The notes under the pieces are model-generated. The model was not told where the DNA came from, did not search any database, and saw only the letters and a program-made list of their open reading frames with translations. The position numbers and the translations under genes were made by a program. 64,000 nt of DNA from Bidens hawaiensis (taxonomy: Eukaryota; Streptophyta; Magnoliopsida; Asterales; Asteraceae), in contig JAIQDT010002053.1 of assembly GCA_021521415.1 (NCBI GenBank), forward strand, positions 352,367-416,366, given 5' to 3'. This document shows, in pieces, positions 11,368-24,231 of this stretch. Within the stretch, counting starts at the first letter, position 1, and each line of letters starts with the position of its first letter.

Positions 11368-14300
11368 ATGCAGGCGAATGGTGGATTGGTGGCTGGATCA
11401 CATAAGAGGAATGAATTGGTCAGAATTAGACATGATTCTGATGGAGGGGTATGCTTTTTCCTCTAGATCCCATTCTTAATTGTCTCTAATTGAAATTCAT
11501 ATGGATCTTGTTTCGGGTCTCTTTAGATCTGATGCTTTACTTTAATATAAAGTTATAATTCTTGTGTTAAATCTGTCTTCTTTTTAATGTGCAATTGTTT
11601 GAACTTAGTCCGGAGGTGGGTGTAATTTATATGTAATTTTCAATTTTACATATAGATTTTGGACAAATCAGCGACTAGCGGCGCTAGTCAGGATTCTTAC
11701 AAACATGATTGTGATTCTAGTTCAATGTTAATTTAGAGTCTCGATTCAGACTTAAAGATGAATTTGAAGTAATCTACTAGTTAGTTATATGGTTCTAAAT
11801 CTTGAATTATATATTAATAACATGTGGACGGATGGATTATTATTTTTAGCTACTATTGATTTGGTGCATTGACCATGCAGCAACCAAAACCGTTGAAGAA
11901 TTTGAACGGGCAGATATGCCAGATTTGTGGCGACACAGTAGGCCTAACTGAAAGTGGCGATATCTTTGTTGCTTGCAACGAGTGTGCGTTCCCGGTTTGC
12001 AGGCCATGCTATGAGTATGAAAGGAGAGATGGGAATCAGGCTTGCCCTCAATGCAAGACTAGATACAAAAGACACAAAGGTTCGGTTCGGTTCGGTTAAT
12101 TTATGTTCATGTTGACTTTTGGTCAATGATTAAGTTTTATATTATGGCAATGCTTATTGTTTTAGGGAGCCCTCGGGTTGATGGTGACGAGGATGAGGAG
12201 GACGATGATGATTTGGAGAACGAGTTCAACTATCCTCAAGGAAACAACAAAGCTAAACGCCATTGGCAGGGAGATGATGCTCAACAACCGGTTCCACTTC
12301 TCATTAATGGCCAGCAAGTGAGTCATCATTTATAAATAAAGTTTCAGCAACCTTAAAAAAACTCTTTGTCTGTCATAACTCATATAAAGGGATTTGCTTA
12401 TGAATGGGTTCTATTTGGTTTATGCTTTTATCACTAGCAGGTGCCTAAAGTGTGTTTTAAATCCTAAAACCTCCTGATTATTTTATTCAATCATTTAAAT
12501 ACTACTGAAACAGTATAGTTTTTGTGATAATATTTGATACACTGATTATTTAAAACTTTTAAAACTATTCGACAATAAATATTGTGTCAACCTATATAAC
12601 CACACAGTTTGGGTCCGCTTAAACAGAACCTAAAAACGAAGATTTGGTTTTCTAATTTTTGAAAACTGTCTGGTTTTGGTTTTTCCAGTTTTACCATATA
12701 AGTTTGAAAATTATTTCAAAAAGAATTGGTCCAAGTAATGAATTTGGGCATAAATATATATATATTTTTAATTAATAATTAATTGATTATCATACACTTG
12801 GGTAACACTACTTTTTAAGATTTTATAAGTTAGATAATGTAGACACAATCCTAAATTCAGGTCTCAGGTGAAATTCCAAGTGTTGCAGACAATTTGTCTG
12901 TAAGAAGTACATCAGGCCCGTTAGGTCCTGGTGACAAGCATGTGCACTCACTTCCGTACATCGACCCACGGCAACCAGGTGCCAAGAAAATCTCTTATCG
13001 TATTCATAAATAGTAATTGTTTTATACTTTGCGGAACTCTGATTTGATGCATTCTATATTTTCTTGTAGTTCCCGTAAGAATAGTGGACCCGTCAAAAGA
13101 CCTGAATGCTTATGGCCTCGGTAACGTTGACTGGAAGGAAAGAGTGGAAGGGTGGAAGCTAAAACAAGAGAAAAATATTATGCAAATGAATAACCGATAT
13201 GGTGGTGAAGGTAAAGGAGGCAGTGAGATTGAACGCACCGGATCCAATGGTGAAGAATTACAAATGTATGCATCTTTCAGTATAATTCTCGTTAACGAGG
13301 TTCTTGTTTGTCGTGCTAACATGGATTTTTATGTGACAGGGCTGATGATGCGCGTCAGCCAATGAGTCGAGTGGTGCCTATTTCATCAGCTCATTTGACT
13401 CCGTATCGTGTTGTAATCATTCTACGGTTGATTATTTTGGGTTTCTTTTTGCAATACCGTTGCAGTCATCCAGTGAATGATGCATATCCCTTATGGTTGG
13501 TGTCTGTTATCTGTGAGGTTTGGTTTGCGTTATCATGGCTTCTTGATCAGTTCCCAAAATGGTTTCCTGTTGAACGTGAGACCTACCTTGACCGTCTTGC
13601 AATGAGGTAAATATGATATTCATTCCTTTATTTATATATTTTATGTATTTATTTTTTGAAAGTTTTGTATTAATGAGAAGTGTGCTTTTGTAGATATGAC
13701 AGGGAAGGAGAGCCGTCGCAGCTGGCACCGATCGATGTGTTTGTGAGTACGGTGGACCCGTTAAAAGAACCGCCTCTGATCACAGCAAACACAGTGCTGT
13801 CAATTCTGGCTGTCGAGTACCCTGTTGATAAGGTCTCGTGCTATGTGTCTGATGACGGTTCCGCTATGCTTACATTTGAGTCGCTCTCAGAGACTGCAGA
13901 GTTTGCAAGGAAGTGGGTCCCATTCTGCAAAAAACATAGCATTGAACCCAGAGCACCCGAGTTTTATTTTGCTCAGAAGATTGATTACTTGAAGGACAAG
14001 ATTCAACCGTCTTTTGTCAAGGAACGCAGAGCAATGAAGGTCAGTAACCCCATGTACAAATACTTTTGTTGGGTTTATTTGTTGCAAATTTACTTATAAT
14101 ATTTATATATTGAGACAGAGAGAGTATGAAGAGTTTAAAGTACGGATAAATGCTCTTGTAGCGAAAGCACAAAAGATGCCGGAAGAAGGTTGGACGATGC
14201 AAGATGGAACCCCTTGGCCCGGAAATAACCCTAGGGATCACCCGGGAATGATTCAGGTATGACGAACTTTTTTCATAAGACAAATAGTATTCATGTGATG

Positions 14301-17157
14301 ATGTGTATTTGATTGTGTAGGTGTTCTTAGGGCACAGTGGAGGTCTTGATACAGACGGTAACGAGCTTCCGCGTCTAGTTTATGTTTCACGTGAGAAACG
14401 TCCCGGTTTCCAACATCACAAGAAAGCCGGTGCAATGAATGCTTTGGTTTGTTCACATTTACCTTCTTTAATATTTTTAGGTTAGTTTTTCGTTTTTTGT
14501 GAAAATTGTTGTTTAGTTTGTGAAGGCTTGTGATTGACAGATAAGAGTTTCAGCTGTGTTGACAAATGGTGCATATCTTTTGAATGTCGATTGTGATCAC
14601 TACTTCAACAACAGCAAAGCTCTTAAAGAAGCCATGTGTTTCATGATGGACCCTGCTTATGGAAAAAAGACTTGCTATGTTCAATTCCCACAAAGATTTG
14701 ATGGCATTGATTTACACGATCGATATGCTAACCGCAACATTGTCTTCTTTGATGTATGTTTTCTTCTTACTCCGTTAATATTAAATATAAGCTTTAACTT
14801 ACATGCATAATGATCTTGAAATCTTGTTTTGTAGATAAACTTGAAAGGGCTGGACGGCATTCAAGGGCCGGTTTATGTGGGGACAGGTTGTTGTTTCAAC
14901 CGACAAGCGCTTTATGGATACGATCCGGTGTTGACGGAGGTTGATTTGGAACCAAACATTATTGTTAAGTCTTGTTGTGGTTCACGTAAGAAAGGAAGAA
15001 ACAGTAACAAGAAGTATATAGATAGTAAACAGAGAGAAATGAAAAGAACTGAATCGACCGTTCCCATTTTCAGTATGGAAGACATGGATGAGGGTGTCGA
15101 AGGTTCTCTCTCTTGTCTTTTTTCCAGTATATGTTTTTGTACAATTATGATTACAAAGACAATATTAATATGATCTTAAGAGTAAATTACATTTTTTTGT
15201 CAAAAACAGCACTTTGGGGTCAAATCTATCAAAAGTAACATGTTTGATATTTGTAGTTCTTTTCTAAGATCTTTAGGGTCTAACACTAACTTCTGTTAAA
15301 TTTATGTAAAATAACTGTCAACTATGTTACCTCTTAAATTTATTTTTAATTATAAAATGTTCCAGGATTTTCTATTCGTTTTTGGCTGGTTTACAAAATC
15401 GGTTGGGTATATCAATTTTTAGTACAGCTTCTTAGATATCATTTTGTGATGTTTTTGTTTTTGCAGGATATGATGAGGAAAAATCGTTACTCATGTCTCA
15501 AAAGAGCTTAGAAAAGCGATTCGGTCAATCTTCAGTCTTCATTTCTGCTACGTTTATGGAGATGGGTGGTATTCCACCCACCACAAATCCTGCTACCCTT
15601 TTGAAAGAGGCCATCCATGTTATTAGCTGCGGGTACGAGGACAAAACCGAATGGGGTAAAGAGGTAATTTTATCTTTTCACACTCTTTACCAAAATGACC
15701 ATTTTGCCCTTCTTTTGTCGAAATGATGACACGTGTTCCGTTTGCTGGCATTCAGATCGGATGGATTTACGGGTCGGTGACAGAAGATATTTTGACAGGA
15801 TTTAAGATGCATGCAAGAGGATGGATCTCGATCTACTGCATGCCCCCACGGCCGGCATTCAAAGGGTCTGCTCCGATCAATCTTTCCGATCGTTTGAACC
15901 AGGTTCTTCGGTGGGCTTTAGGTTCAATCGAGATCTTACTCAGCAGGCATTGCCCCATTTGGTATGGGTATAATGGTAAGTTGAAACTCCTGGAGCGGCT
16001 CGCGTACATTAATACCATCGTGTATCCTCTCACCTCAATCCCGCTACTTGCTTATTGTGTGCTTCCGGCTGTGTGCCTTCTCACTGGAAAATTCATCATT
16101 CCTGAGGTATGTTTCCTTGTTGGATCGTTTATATTAAACCCTAAATTTTGATATATAAATAGTAAGAACCTAAATTTTAATATATAACACTAGTAAGAAC
16201 ATATATACAAGTATTAAAGAAAAATCAAAAAATAAAATATATAGTATATTGAATCATGTTATTGATTATCTAGTTTATACATTTTGTATTGTGTGTATGT
16301 TAAATATTATCTTTATTGCCGTTTCTATATTATATGTATTAAAAGAATTAACAAGCTGACTTGAGCTCGACTCTTCAGCTTGTTAAAATAAATGAGGCAA
16401 GTTAAGCTGAGCCAGGTCGTTTAAGTTTGTGCTCAAGGCTGAACCCAACCTGGCTTGGCTCTTTTACTGGACTTTATCAAGAATAGAATTCAGAGTTTCA
16501 GACCCATATTTGACTTGAGGTCAAAACATGTTAAAATTGATGCTAATTCCAAATATGTAATTGTTACAGATTAGCAACTATGCCAGCATATGGTTTATTC
16601 TTCTTTTCATCTCCATTGCCGCCACCGGAATTTTAGAGCTCCGGTGGAGCGGTGTAAGCATCGAGGACTGGTGGAGAAACGAACAGTTTTGGGTGATCGG
16701 TGGCACCTCTGCCCATCTGTTTGCTGTGTTTCAAGGTCTCCTCAAAGTCCTTGCAGGAATCGACACGAATTTCACTGTCACATCAAAAGCAAGCGATGAA
16801 GACGGTGATTTTGCAGAACTTTACATCTTCAAATGGACCGCTCTCCTCATCCCTCCGACCACTGTCCTCATCGTCAACTTGGTTGGAATCGTCTCCGGTG
16901 TCTCGTCGGCCATCAACAGCGGGTACCAGTCGTGGGGCCCACTGTTCGGGAAGCTGTTTTTCGCATTATGGGTGATTGTCCATTTATACCCTTTCCTCAA
17001 AGGTCTGTTGGGTCGTCAAAACCGCACGCCCACGATTGTTATCGTGTGGTCGATTCTACTGGCTTCGATTTTTTCGCTGCTGTGGGTCAGAATCGATCCG
17101 TTTACGACCGATGATAAGCTTGATGCGATACGAGGGCAATGCGGGATTGACTGCTAG
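11368..17157 (+). CDS. CESA1: Cellulose synthase catalytic subunit, CESA1 type (14 exons)
   Basis: Plasma-membrane family-2 glycosyltransferase that makes beta-1,4-glucan from UDP-glucose; CESA1 is a subunit of the primary-wall synthase complex. Exons: 11368-11448, 11881-12079, 12166-12317, 12861-12978, 13070-13265, 13340-13606, 13694-14039, 14119-14256, 14321-14446, 14541-14753, 14835-15102, 15467-15663, 15756-16106, 16570-17157. All introns are GT..AG, and the sum is 3240 nt (1079 residues plus stop), close to the usual 1080. Visible parts: RING zinc finger with Cys 40, 43, 59, 62, 67, 70, 82 and 85; an acidic variable region; two membrane segments in exon 6; Asp391-Asp392; DCD 558-560; TED 776-778; QVLRW 816-820; further membrane segments to the C-terminal CGIDC. 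The N terminus ([19 protein letters not shown]) and the region after the finger match CESA1/CESA10 rather than CESA3 or CESA6. I see no defect, and I expect it to be functional. Confidence 0.96.
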
Positions 17158-17287
17158 CTGCTGATGTTTGTATATATATACATAAGAACTGATGAAAAAA
17201 CATCACTTTGTGTTGTATTTTACTTCATTTTTTCGAGTGATTTGGTAGTCAAAGCAGCTGTCGGTACTACTATATGTGAAGGAGTTG
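17158..17287 (+). other. Proximal 3' UTR of CESA1
   Basis: Single-copy sequence in this window, immediately after the stop codon. The polyadenylation site is not evident. The following 280 bp (17288-17566) is duplicated on the far side of element A. Confidence 0.5.
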
Positions 17288-17566
17288 TTTATGGTTTCAC
17301 TGTATCCGTATTATATTTATACACTTATGTATTCAGTCTGTAATGGCCAGACATCATCAGAAGAGCCTACGAATTATGGTGGGTAAACTTGATTTTAAAT
17401 AAAATTCATATCAAAGCATATAGATAAATAAACATGTGGCAACTGCTTATAATTTCACATGATAAAAGACTAAGCAAGCCTATGTGTTGCGGCAGTCAAC
17501 TAAAAAACCCATAAGCACTACAGTTCTAAAAAATAAAACCTATAAATGATTAGATAGTATACAAAA
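17288..17566 (+). repeat. CESA1 3' flank repeat X, left copy
   Basis: About 280 bp that recurs, in the same orientation, at 31478-31553 plus 42366-42569 (split by element B). Matching words include TGTAATGGCCAGACATCATC and AAGACTAAGCAAGCCTATGT. By eye the copies differ at a few percent of positions, with a 26 bp insertion in the right copy. Element A lies exactly between the copies. Since the left copy is continuous with the CESA1 3' UTR and the right copy with downstream host DNA, the repeat behaves as a very long target-site duplication. Confidence 0.85.
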
Positions 17567-18380
17567 AGACCCAAATAACCTTAAGTACCACCCGCGAATC
17601 ACAGAGGAGCTCCTCATATGTCACCCGCGGGATATACGGATCACCCGCATATCACGGTGGAGGAAGAACGTCCTCATACTACGCGCGGAAGCATCCTGGC
17701 ACCCTCAGAAGTCATCCGCAGGACAGGACATCTGTCCGCTAAAACAACCGGAAGGAAATGTCAGCGGGACAGTTGTCACCAATTAACTATCCTCTAGAAG
17801 AACGTCCACGATTGTTACTTGAAGAATACGTGACCTACCAGCCAATGAGCAAATGACACCTGGCCAGGTCATAACCGTGCACATGGCCAGGGGTAATTTG
17901 TCCTATCATTGGGCGACGCGTGTCCAGGTTGTTATAACCATGCACATGAGACGTATAGCTCAACATATCACAAGAGGACACGCTCCAGGCAGTTATCAAA
18001 GATATTCTAGAAGAGGACAGCCGACCCAATCATCTTCCTACATCCTTCGGCTATAAATACCTTGTCAACCGGCATGAGGTAGTCATATTCATTCACTCAC
18101 AATCATTCTGACTCACATATACTCTGACTATACTTAGTCTGCTTACTTCAGTACTTTCTCCTTTACGAACGTTACTGATTCTCACGCCGGAGGGTGGTTA
18201 CAGGAAGACCCCCCCCCCTCTTGTCCTTCCTGTAACGAGACTCACGGTGTCTGTTTTGCAGGTTCCGGTCACTGGACTTTGGGAAGTTGTACTCATACCG
18301 TGTTAGTAGTTATCATATTTTACCCTTTGGACTCATTGGATCCAGGACCCATACCAGGGGATTGGATCCGTGTTTCTTCA
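17567..18380 (+). repeat. Element A 5' LTR
   Basis: Matches 30641-31476 in the same orientation, with scattered differences and a few indels. It has a TATA box CTATAAATAC at 18051-18060, a poly-C run near 18208-18220, and the end TGTTTCTTCA. The first about 15 bases present in the 3' LTR are missing; the copy joins host sequence within a shared ACAAAAA-like word, so this end looks truncated. Confidence 0.8.
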
Positions 18381-18381
18381 T

Positions 18382-18400
18382 TGGCGCCATCCGTTTTGGT
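18382..18400 (+). other. Element A primer-binding site
   Basis: TGGCGCCATCCGTTTTGG directly follows the 5' LTR. It begins like the tRNA-Asp-type sites (TGGCGCC) used by many plant gypsy elements; the 3' half deviates. Confidence 0.6.
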
Positions 18401-18447
18401 GTTAGAACAGCACAAATTTTTGTTGGTTTTTTCGGTTCATTTAAAGT

Positions 18448-19868
18448 ATGAGTAAACTTCCTGAAGGGCCGACGGGAACTCCTGCACAAACTTCACGTGT
18501 TACTAACGCTGAAATACCTGCAGGCTTTGACTCGAGTGTTTTTGCACGTGTGACAGCTCCGGGTTCACGAATCACCGAGACAACACCAGGTGGTCGTACC
18601 CTTGAACGTGTCACCGCACCTACTGGGCCAAGTCCTACCGATTTAGGGCATGTGACGGCCCCAGAAGGATCTAATCTGGGTGACCTTGGTCGAATCATAA
18701 GGGAGACTCGCCAAACTCGTTCAGTATTAGATCTGGAAGATGATTCCGGCGATTCTGATATGGCGAGATCTCACCGTCATAATTCCAGACCCGGCGGACA
18801 ATTGTCCCCGGATGAATGGCTTCAAGCTCAACAAGAGAGCTTGAGAGCGGAATACGAGCGTAGGGTGCGAAATGCACATCTTCACGCTCGTGCTCTGACT
18901 TACGAAGAATCTCCTCGGAGATCCCTTTCTCCTCCTCCAACGGTGAGGGGAAGTCAGATCCGCTACAGTCAGCAAACCAAACAAGAATTTGTTGAACCAC
19001 GAAGGTTACGCCCTCGTCCTCGCATGGACATGCGGATGCCTTCTCACTTCGATGAATATGATAGTTATGATTCAACTTATCACCCGGGAGACTACAGTTT
19101 CTACACGGGTGATAGCAGGATGAGTTCGAGGGCAAGAAGTAGTCGTCCGCGTGATTTCGTCTGCCATACCGTGTATCACAGCGATGCTGATTAAGATTTC
19201 ACCAAGCCATACCGTCCGGTAGCCTTTGCCGAGAAGTCAAAATTTATAGCTAGTATTGCGACAACACCCTTCCCTGTTAATGTTAAGATACCTACAACGG
19301 TGGGTAGACACAATAGCATGACTGATCCAAGCGATCATCTGCAGAACTTCGTGGCGGTAGGTGGTGTGAGAGGATGGACGCTACCTATTGGTGTCATATG
19401 TTTGCATTGACACTAACAGGGGCATCGAGGGAATGGTTCGAAAAACTCCCTGATGGTCATATCTCTAGTTGGGATGATCTAGTGAAGAAGTTCTCACAAT
19501 AGTTCAGCCAACAAAAGAAGCACACGCGTGACCAATCAGAGATTCTGGATGTTATCCGCCGGGATAATGAATCCATTGAAGATTTTATCGCCAGGTTCAA
19601 TGACGAAAGTTTGAACATTGGTGGGATAAGCAAAGATATGCTTCGCGGTGCCTTTTGCAAGAATGTCAAGTGTGACGAGTTGATCCGCACACTTACTGGT
19701 AAAGATGGAATGCCGAAGGAATGGGACGATCTTATGACCGCGGCGAAGTTATTTGCCAATACCAAAAAAACATTGGGGAACAACAGTTCAAGACAAAAGT
19801 TCAAAGTCGAGTTCCAAACCCCGCGACCCAATAAACAGGCAAAGGGACCAATCTGGTCAAGACTTTAG
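18448..19868 (+). pseudogene. Element A gag
   Basis: Capsid/nucleocapsid polyprotein of element A. The first 248 codons (18448-19194) give a low-complexity, Arg-rich N terminus. After a TAA at 19192-19194 the reading continues into the core retrotransposon-gag domain: DPSDHLQNF near 19325, a WF..LP..SWDDL block near 19435-19480, and ESIEDFIARFNDES near 19570. Another TAG interrupts at about 19501, and a frame change occurs near 19370-19400. The open stretch 19611-19868 holds the end of the domain. Confidence 0.7.
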
Positions 19869-20005
19869 CCGAATACGAAGGCATCAGAGCCGTTTAATGC
19901 AGGTCCCTCATCGGCAATAAGAACAAAACAGGACCCTCAAATCGAGGTCCTCACAGATGGACTCCTCTTTCAAAAACTCCCACTGAAATTCTGACCACAG
20001 AAAAC

Positions 20006-20760
20006 GTGAACTTCCGGAAGCCACAAACACTCACAAGGAGGTCGTTCCTTGATACCAAGAAACATTGTTCGTTTCATAATGACATCGGTCATAACACGAA
20101 CGAATGTAATGCTTTAAAGAGCGAAATTGAGTTGGCTGTGAAGTCCGAGAAACTTGGACACCTGGTGAAAGATGGAAAGCCCGGGACTGGTAAAGCTCCC
20201 ATACAGGACAACCAGGGCCCATCCAAAAAGCAAGTCAAGGACTTAAACGTCCATATGATCCAAGGCGGACATAAGGTGGGAGGAAAGAGGAGAGAGTCTG
20301 ATGAAGAGGAATGGAAAAACGAACCAGTGATTTTTCCACGAATCAAGGGAGGTCCCAATAACAAAAACCCCCCAAATTATCACTGCCGTTTTCGGTCATT
20401 ATCATTCTCAGTATGTTTTTTTCGACACTGGTAGTACATCGGACATCATGTACGAAAAGTGCTTTGAAAAACTGGATGATGAGGATAAAGAAAGGTTAAA
20501 ACCCATCCATGCTCCAGTATCAGGATTTGGAGGGGAGATAATGCATCCACGAGGGTGATTTCTTTCCCGGTCACCCTGAGCGATGAAGTTCGCTCAAGGA
20601 CCGAGGAGGTCGAATTTTTAGTTCTTCCAGCAACGTCAAAACATGACATCATCCTCGACAAGAAGCCATTGGTGACTTTAATGCTCATCCGTCCACAGCT
20701 CACGGCGCGGTAGGGGTTCCAACCAGCTCTGGCGTAGCAATAATTCATGTCAATCGACAT
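20006..20760 (+). pseudogene. Element A gag end and aspartic protease
   Basis: The frame 20006-20434 has FHNDIGHNTNECNALKSEIE, which fits the CHCC-like tail of Tat gag (C at the KKHCSFH position, H and C in GHNTNEC). Then a retropepsin signature reads FFDTGSTSDIMYEKCF at about 20418-20465, with the catalytic DTGS. The protease is broken near 20560 by a stop/frameshift; later codons such as VEFLVL in another frame suggest that its end lies before 20700. It would cut the polyprotein if the element were intact. Confidence 0.65.
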
Positions 20761-21049
20761 TGCTTCGCTACATAAAGCTCAAAACCTAGCAAGATTCCAA
20801 AACAAACTCTGATGACCGAACCGGAGAAATGGGTTTTGAACAAGAAGTTTCCTGATCAAACTGTAACAATTGGACCTACTATCTCTAAGATAGTAAAGAC
20901 TTTCTTGAAACAGTTGCTATCAAAAAACATCGACCCGCAGACATGACTGGTGTCCTGTGGAGCATTGCGGAGCACAAATTGAGGGTAAACCCTATGTTTA
21001 CACCGATTGTTTAAAAACAACGTAATATGGTCCGGAACAAACAAAGGCA

Positions 21050-21973
21050 ATGAATGAGCAAGTTCAAGACCTCTTACAGGCTGGAATCATCCGACCAATT
21101 CAATATCAGACCTGGGTCGCCAATCCGGTTATTGTTCCCAAAAGCAATGGAACATGGCGGATGTGTATAGATTTCAAAGATCTAAACAAGGCGTGTCCCA
21201 AGGACTGTTATTCATTGCCTGAAATAGACCTCAAGGTCGATGTTGTGGCACCGTTCAAATTCAAATGCTTCCTGGATGCCTACAAAGGCTACCATCAGAT
21301 CCGCATGGCTGCGGGTGATGAAGATAAAACAACATTTCGTACCGATCAAGGCACCTTTTGTTACAAGATGATGCCTTTCGGACTGAAGAATGCGGGAGCC
21401 ACATATCAACGGTTAATGGACGTAGCATTTAAAGGTCAAATTGGTCGCAATTTGGAGGTTTATATGGACGATCTCGTGATTAAAAGTATTGAGGAAGATC
21501 AGATGTTGAGGGATATCGAAGAGACATTCGAAACCTTGAAAAGTATCAACATGAACCTAAACCCAGCTAAATGTTCGTTCGAGATGGAGGAAGGAAAATT
21601 CCTCGGAGTAATTGTCACGGATGCGGGTTTCAAAGCTAATCCGGATAAAGTCCAATCTGTAGCCCGCATGCCCTCTCCCTCCTCCCTCAAGGAAGTTCAG
21701 ACACTCAATAGTCGCTTGGTTGCTTTGAATCGATTCTTGGCAAATCATGTAGCCAAATCTTATCCTTTTGTCTCAACACTACGGAACTGTCTCAAGAAAG
21801 CACAATTCAGATGGACTGCGGAAGCAGAGCAAGCTTTCTTGGAGGTTAAAAAATGCTTGATGGAATTGCCTACGTTGACAGCACCTCATGCGGGAGAACC
21901 TTTAACGATGTACTTGTCAGCATCAGACATTGCTATCGGGGCTGTCCTCCTGACGGATAGAAAAAATGTTTAA
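21050..21973 (+). pseudogene. Element A reverse transcriptase and start of RNase H
   Basis: 307 open codons. Landmarks: a WRMCIDFKDLNKACPKD block, FKCFLDAYKGYHQIRMA, PFGLKNAGATYQRLMD, the catalytic YMDD followed by LVIKS (about 21460-21480), and KCSFEMEEGKFLGVIV. The DAYKGYHQI and ATYQRLMD wording is typical of the Tat lineage. After about codon 250 the frame enters RNase H (MYLSASDIAIGAVLLTDR). The N-terminal part before 21050 is in other frames. The stop at 21971-21973 interrupts RNase H. Confidence 0.85.
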
Positions 21974-22320
21974 ACACGGATCTACTACGACAGCAGAACA
22001 TTGTCAGACCCGGAGACAAGATATTCCATGTTAGAGAAACTTGTCCTAGCACTGGTCTATGCTGCCCGACGCCTCCGCAGATACTTCCAAGGGCATCCCA
22101 TCAACGTTTAGACCGGATACAAGCTCAAGAACGTCCTTAGCAAGCCGGAATTGTCTGGGCGATTGGCCAAATGGGCCATCGAGCTAGGTGAACACGCGAT
22201 AGAATACAAACCTAGACCAGCAATTAAGGGATAGGTGTTAGCGAACTTTGTCACCGAAGTCCCGCAACATAAAGAGAAGGAATGTTTGATTGAGCAGCAA
22301 CCCCAAGCACCTCCGGAATT
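21974..22320 (+). pseudogene. Element A RNase H, rest of domain
   Basis: The same frame continues past the stop: YYDSRTLSDPETRYSMLEKL, then AARRLRRYFQGHPINV, then LAKWAIELGEHAIEYKPRP. It is interrupted by TAG near 22109 and 22235, and by TGA near 22332. This is the Ty3-type RNase H, with the first catalytic Asp already replaced by Ser (YLSAS), which I recall as common in Tat elements. Confidence 0.7.
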
Positions 22321-22609
22321 AGGACAGATTTGATCTTTGTTCACGGACGGGGCTTCAAGTAGTGAGGGATCTGGCGCAGGCCTCCGGATAGTCAATCCCG
22401 AAGGTCTTGAGTTTATATACACCATAAAGTTAGACTTCAAGAGTACTAATAATGAGGTAGAGTATGAAGCTTTCTTGGCAGGCTTACAAATAGCCATAAA
22501 GCTTGGGGTTAAACATTTGGAAGCCCGCGTGGATTCCATGTTGATAGTTCTCCTCATGCAAGGTCATCCACATAAAAAGAAGCGAGAACAAATCAGCAGA
22601 TGCTCTTAG
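22321..22609 (+). pseudogene. Element A second (plant-type) RNase H
   Basis: The frame holds FTDGASSSEGSGAGLRIVNP, then STNNEVEYEAFLAGLQIAIK and a VDSMLIV block. These match the first Asp (TDGA), the Glu (NEVEYEA) and the next Asp (VDS) of a cellular/archaeal-type RNase H. Such an extra RNase H after the degenerate first one is a known mark of the Tat group. The TGA just before it replaces a Trp codon by one G-to-A change. Confidence 0.75.
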
Positions 22610-22613
22610 TAAA

Positions 22614-23926
22614 TTGGCTTCAACAAACTTCGAACACTTTGCCAAAGACATCCGGATCGAAATATTGGACCGCCCGTCTGTTACGCAACACCAAGTTTTA
22701 GTGATCCAAATGGGAGTGGAATCCTGGATGACACCCATTACAGCATACTTGTCATCTGGAGCCCTCCCAGAAGGAAAAGCCGTGGCTCGGAAGATAAAGC
22801 ACAAAGCCTTGAACTATCGGATACACGATGGTGTTTTATACTGACGTTCCTTCCTCGGGCCACTACTTCGATGTGTGGATGCCGAGGAAGCGAACTATCT
22901 AATCAGAGAAGTTCATGAAGTCATATGCGGTCTTCACGTTGGCCCGCGCATGGTCGTAGCAAAGTTAATGAACGCCGGATATTATTGGCCATGAATGCAT
23001 CTAGATGCTGTGCACGAAATCAGAAACTGTGATTCATGCCAGCGTCATGCTCCTAACACGCTACGACCAAAGAACGACCTCGTTCCAGTAACTTCGGCTT
23101 GGCCATTCCAGAAATGGGCTATCGATATAATGGAACCTTTCCCTGAAGCCCATGGACGCGTTAAATTTTTGATAGTAGCTATCGACTACTTCACGAAGTG
23201 GGTGGAAGCTAAACCGGTTGCTTCCATAACAGCAACAAGTGTTAAGAAATTCCTGTGGGAATTCATAATCTGCCGGTTTGGCCTTCCTCTGGAACTCGTT
23301 AGATAACGGCACTCAGTTCGCGGACAGTGGGCTACAAGAATGGTTAAAAGAATTACACATTTCTCAAATCTTCACCTCTGTAGCCCACCCGCAAGAAAAT
23401 GGTCAGGTTGAGAGAACCAATCGGACCATCAAGGAAGGAATCAAAGCAAGGTTAGGAACTAAACGGACGGGTTGGGTGGACGAATTGCCTCGTACGATGG
23501 GCCTTCCGCACCCAAAATAATTCCAGCAATTCTGAGATCCCCTTTAGTCTAACCTACGGCACAGAGGCCATGATTCCGGCCGAGATTGGGATTCCATCCG
23601 CCAGAGTTCTTTTGATCGATGATAATGATCGTGAACTCCGGATGAACCTTGACCTCCTCGAGGAAAGGAGAGAACTAGCATCGATCCGCGAGCACAATTA
23701 CAAACGCCAGTTTCAAAAGTATTATAACTCGCGGGTCCAAAGATGTGAGTTCGATGCGGGAGACTTTGTCTGCCGCAACAATGAAGCCTCCGGGCAAGAG
23801 CCTCTGGGCAAGTTGGCCCCAACTTGGGAAGGACCTTATAAAGTTCAGAAAGTTTTATCTAAGGGTGCCTACAAGTTAGAAATGTTGGATGGGACTAAGA
23901 TCCCAAGAACTTGGAATGGGGCCTAA
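22614..23926 (+). pseudogene. Element A integrase
   Basis: The region includes an HHCC zinc finger (REVHEVICGLHVG about 22910-22945, CDSCQRHA at about 23030-23055), catalytic core pieces WAIDIMEPFPEAHGRVKFL and FTKWVEAKPV, DNGTQFAD and ENGQVERTNRTIKEGIK, and a C-terminal domain in the frame 23570-23926 (GDFVCR, LGKLAPTWEGPYKV, GAYKLE). Stops at 22842-22844 and 22993-22995, frame changes near 23300 and 23520 and a deletion near 23520 break it. It ends at a TAA following WNGA. Confidence 0.8.
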
Positions 23927-24231
23927 TTAAAGAAGTGTTACATGTAGTATGTTTTTCTTTTTTGGCCTTCGTGCCTAATTAGATAGTCACAAACTATGTA
24001 ATTTCATCTTTTGTAATTCGGCTTACGCCTCATCTATAGAAATTTTCATTTCAGTCATTTACGACTTGTATTGTTATATAATCCTTTATTGGCATACAAA
24101 GAAGATCCTACAAACACTTATATTATGAAAAATAAACAAAGTGTATCGGATGCAAAAACAAGCCTTCTTTATTCATACAAAAGGGATTACAAACATGGAG
24201 AGTTTAATTACAAGGAAAGGAAAAAATCTAT

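Noticed and set aside
12126..12335. Separate small gene in the CESA1 region
   Set aside because: It is exon 3 of CESA1 read from an intronic ATG; the splice sites at 12166 and 12317 join it to its neighbours in frame.
18441..19135. Minus-strand frames opposite element A gag
   Set aside because: Shadows of the gag frame; the real antisense genes lie at 24.2-30.2 kb.
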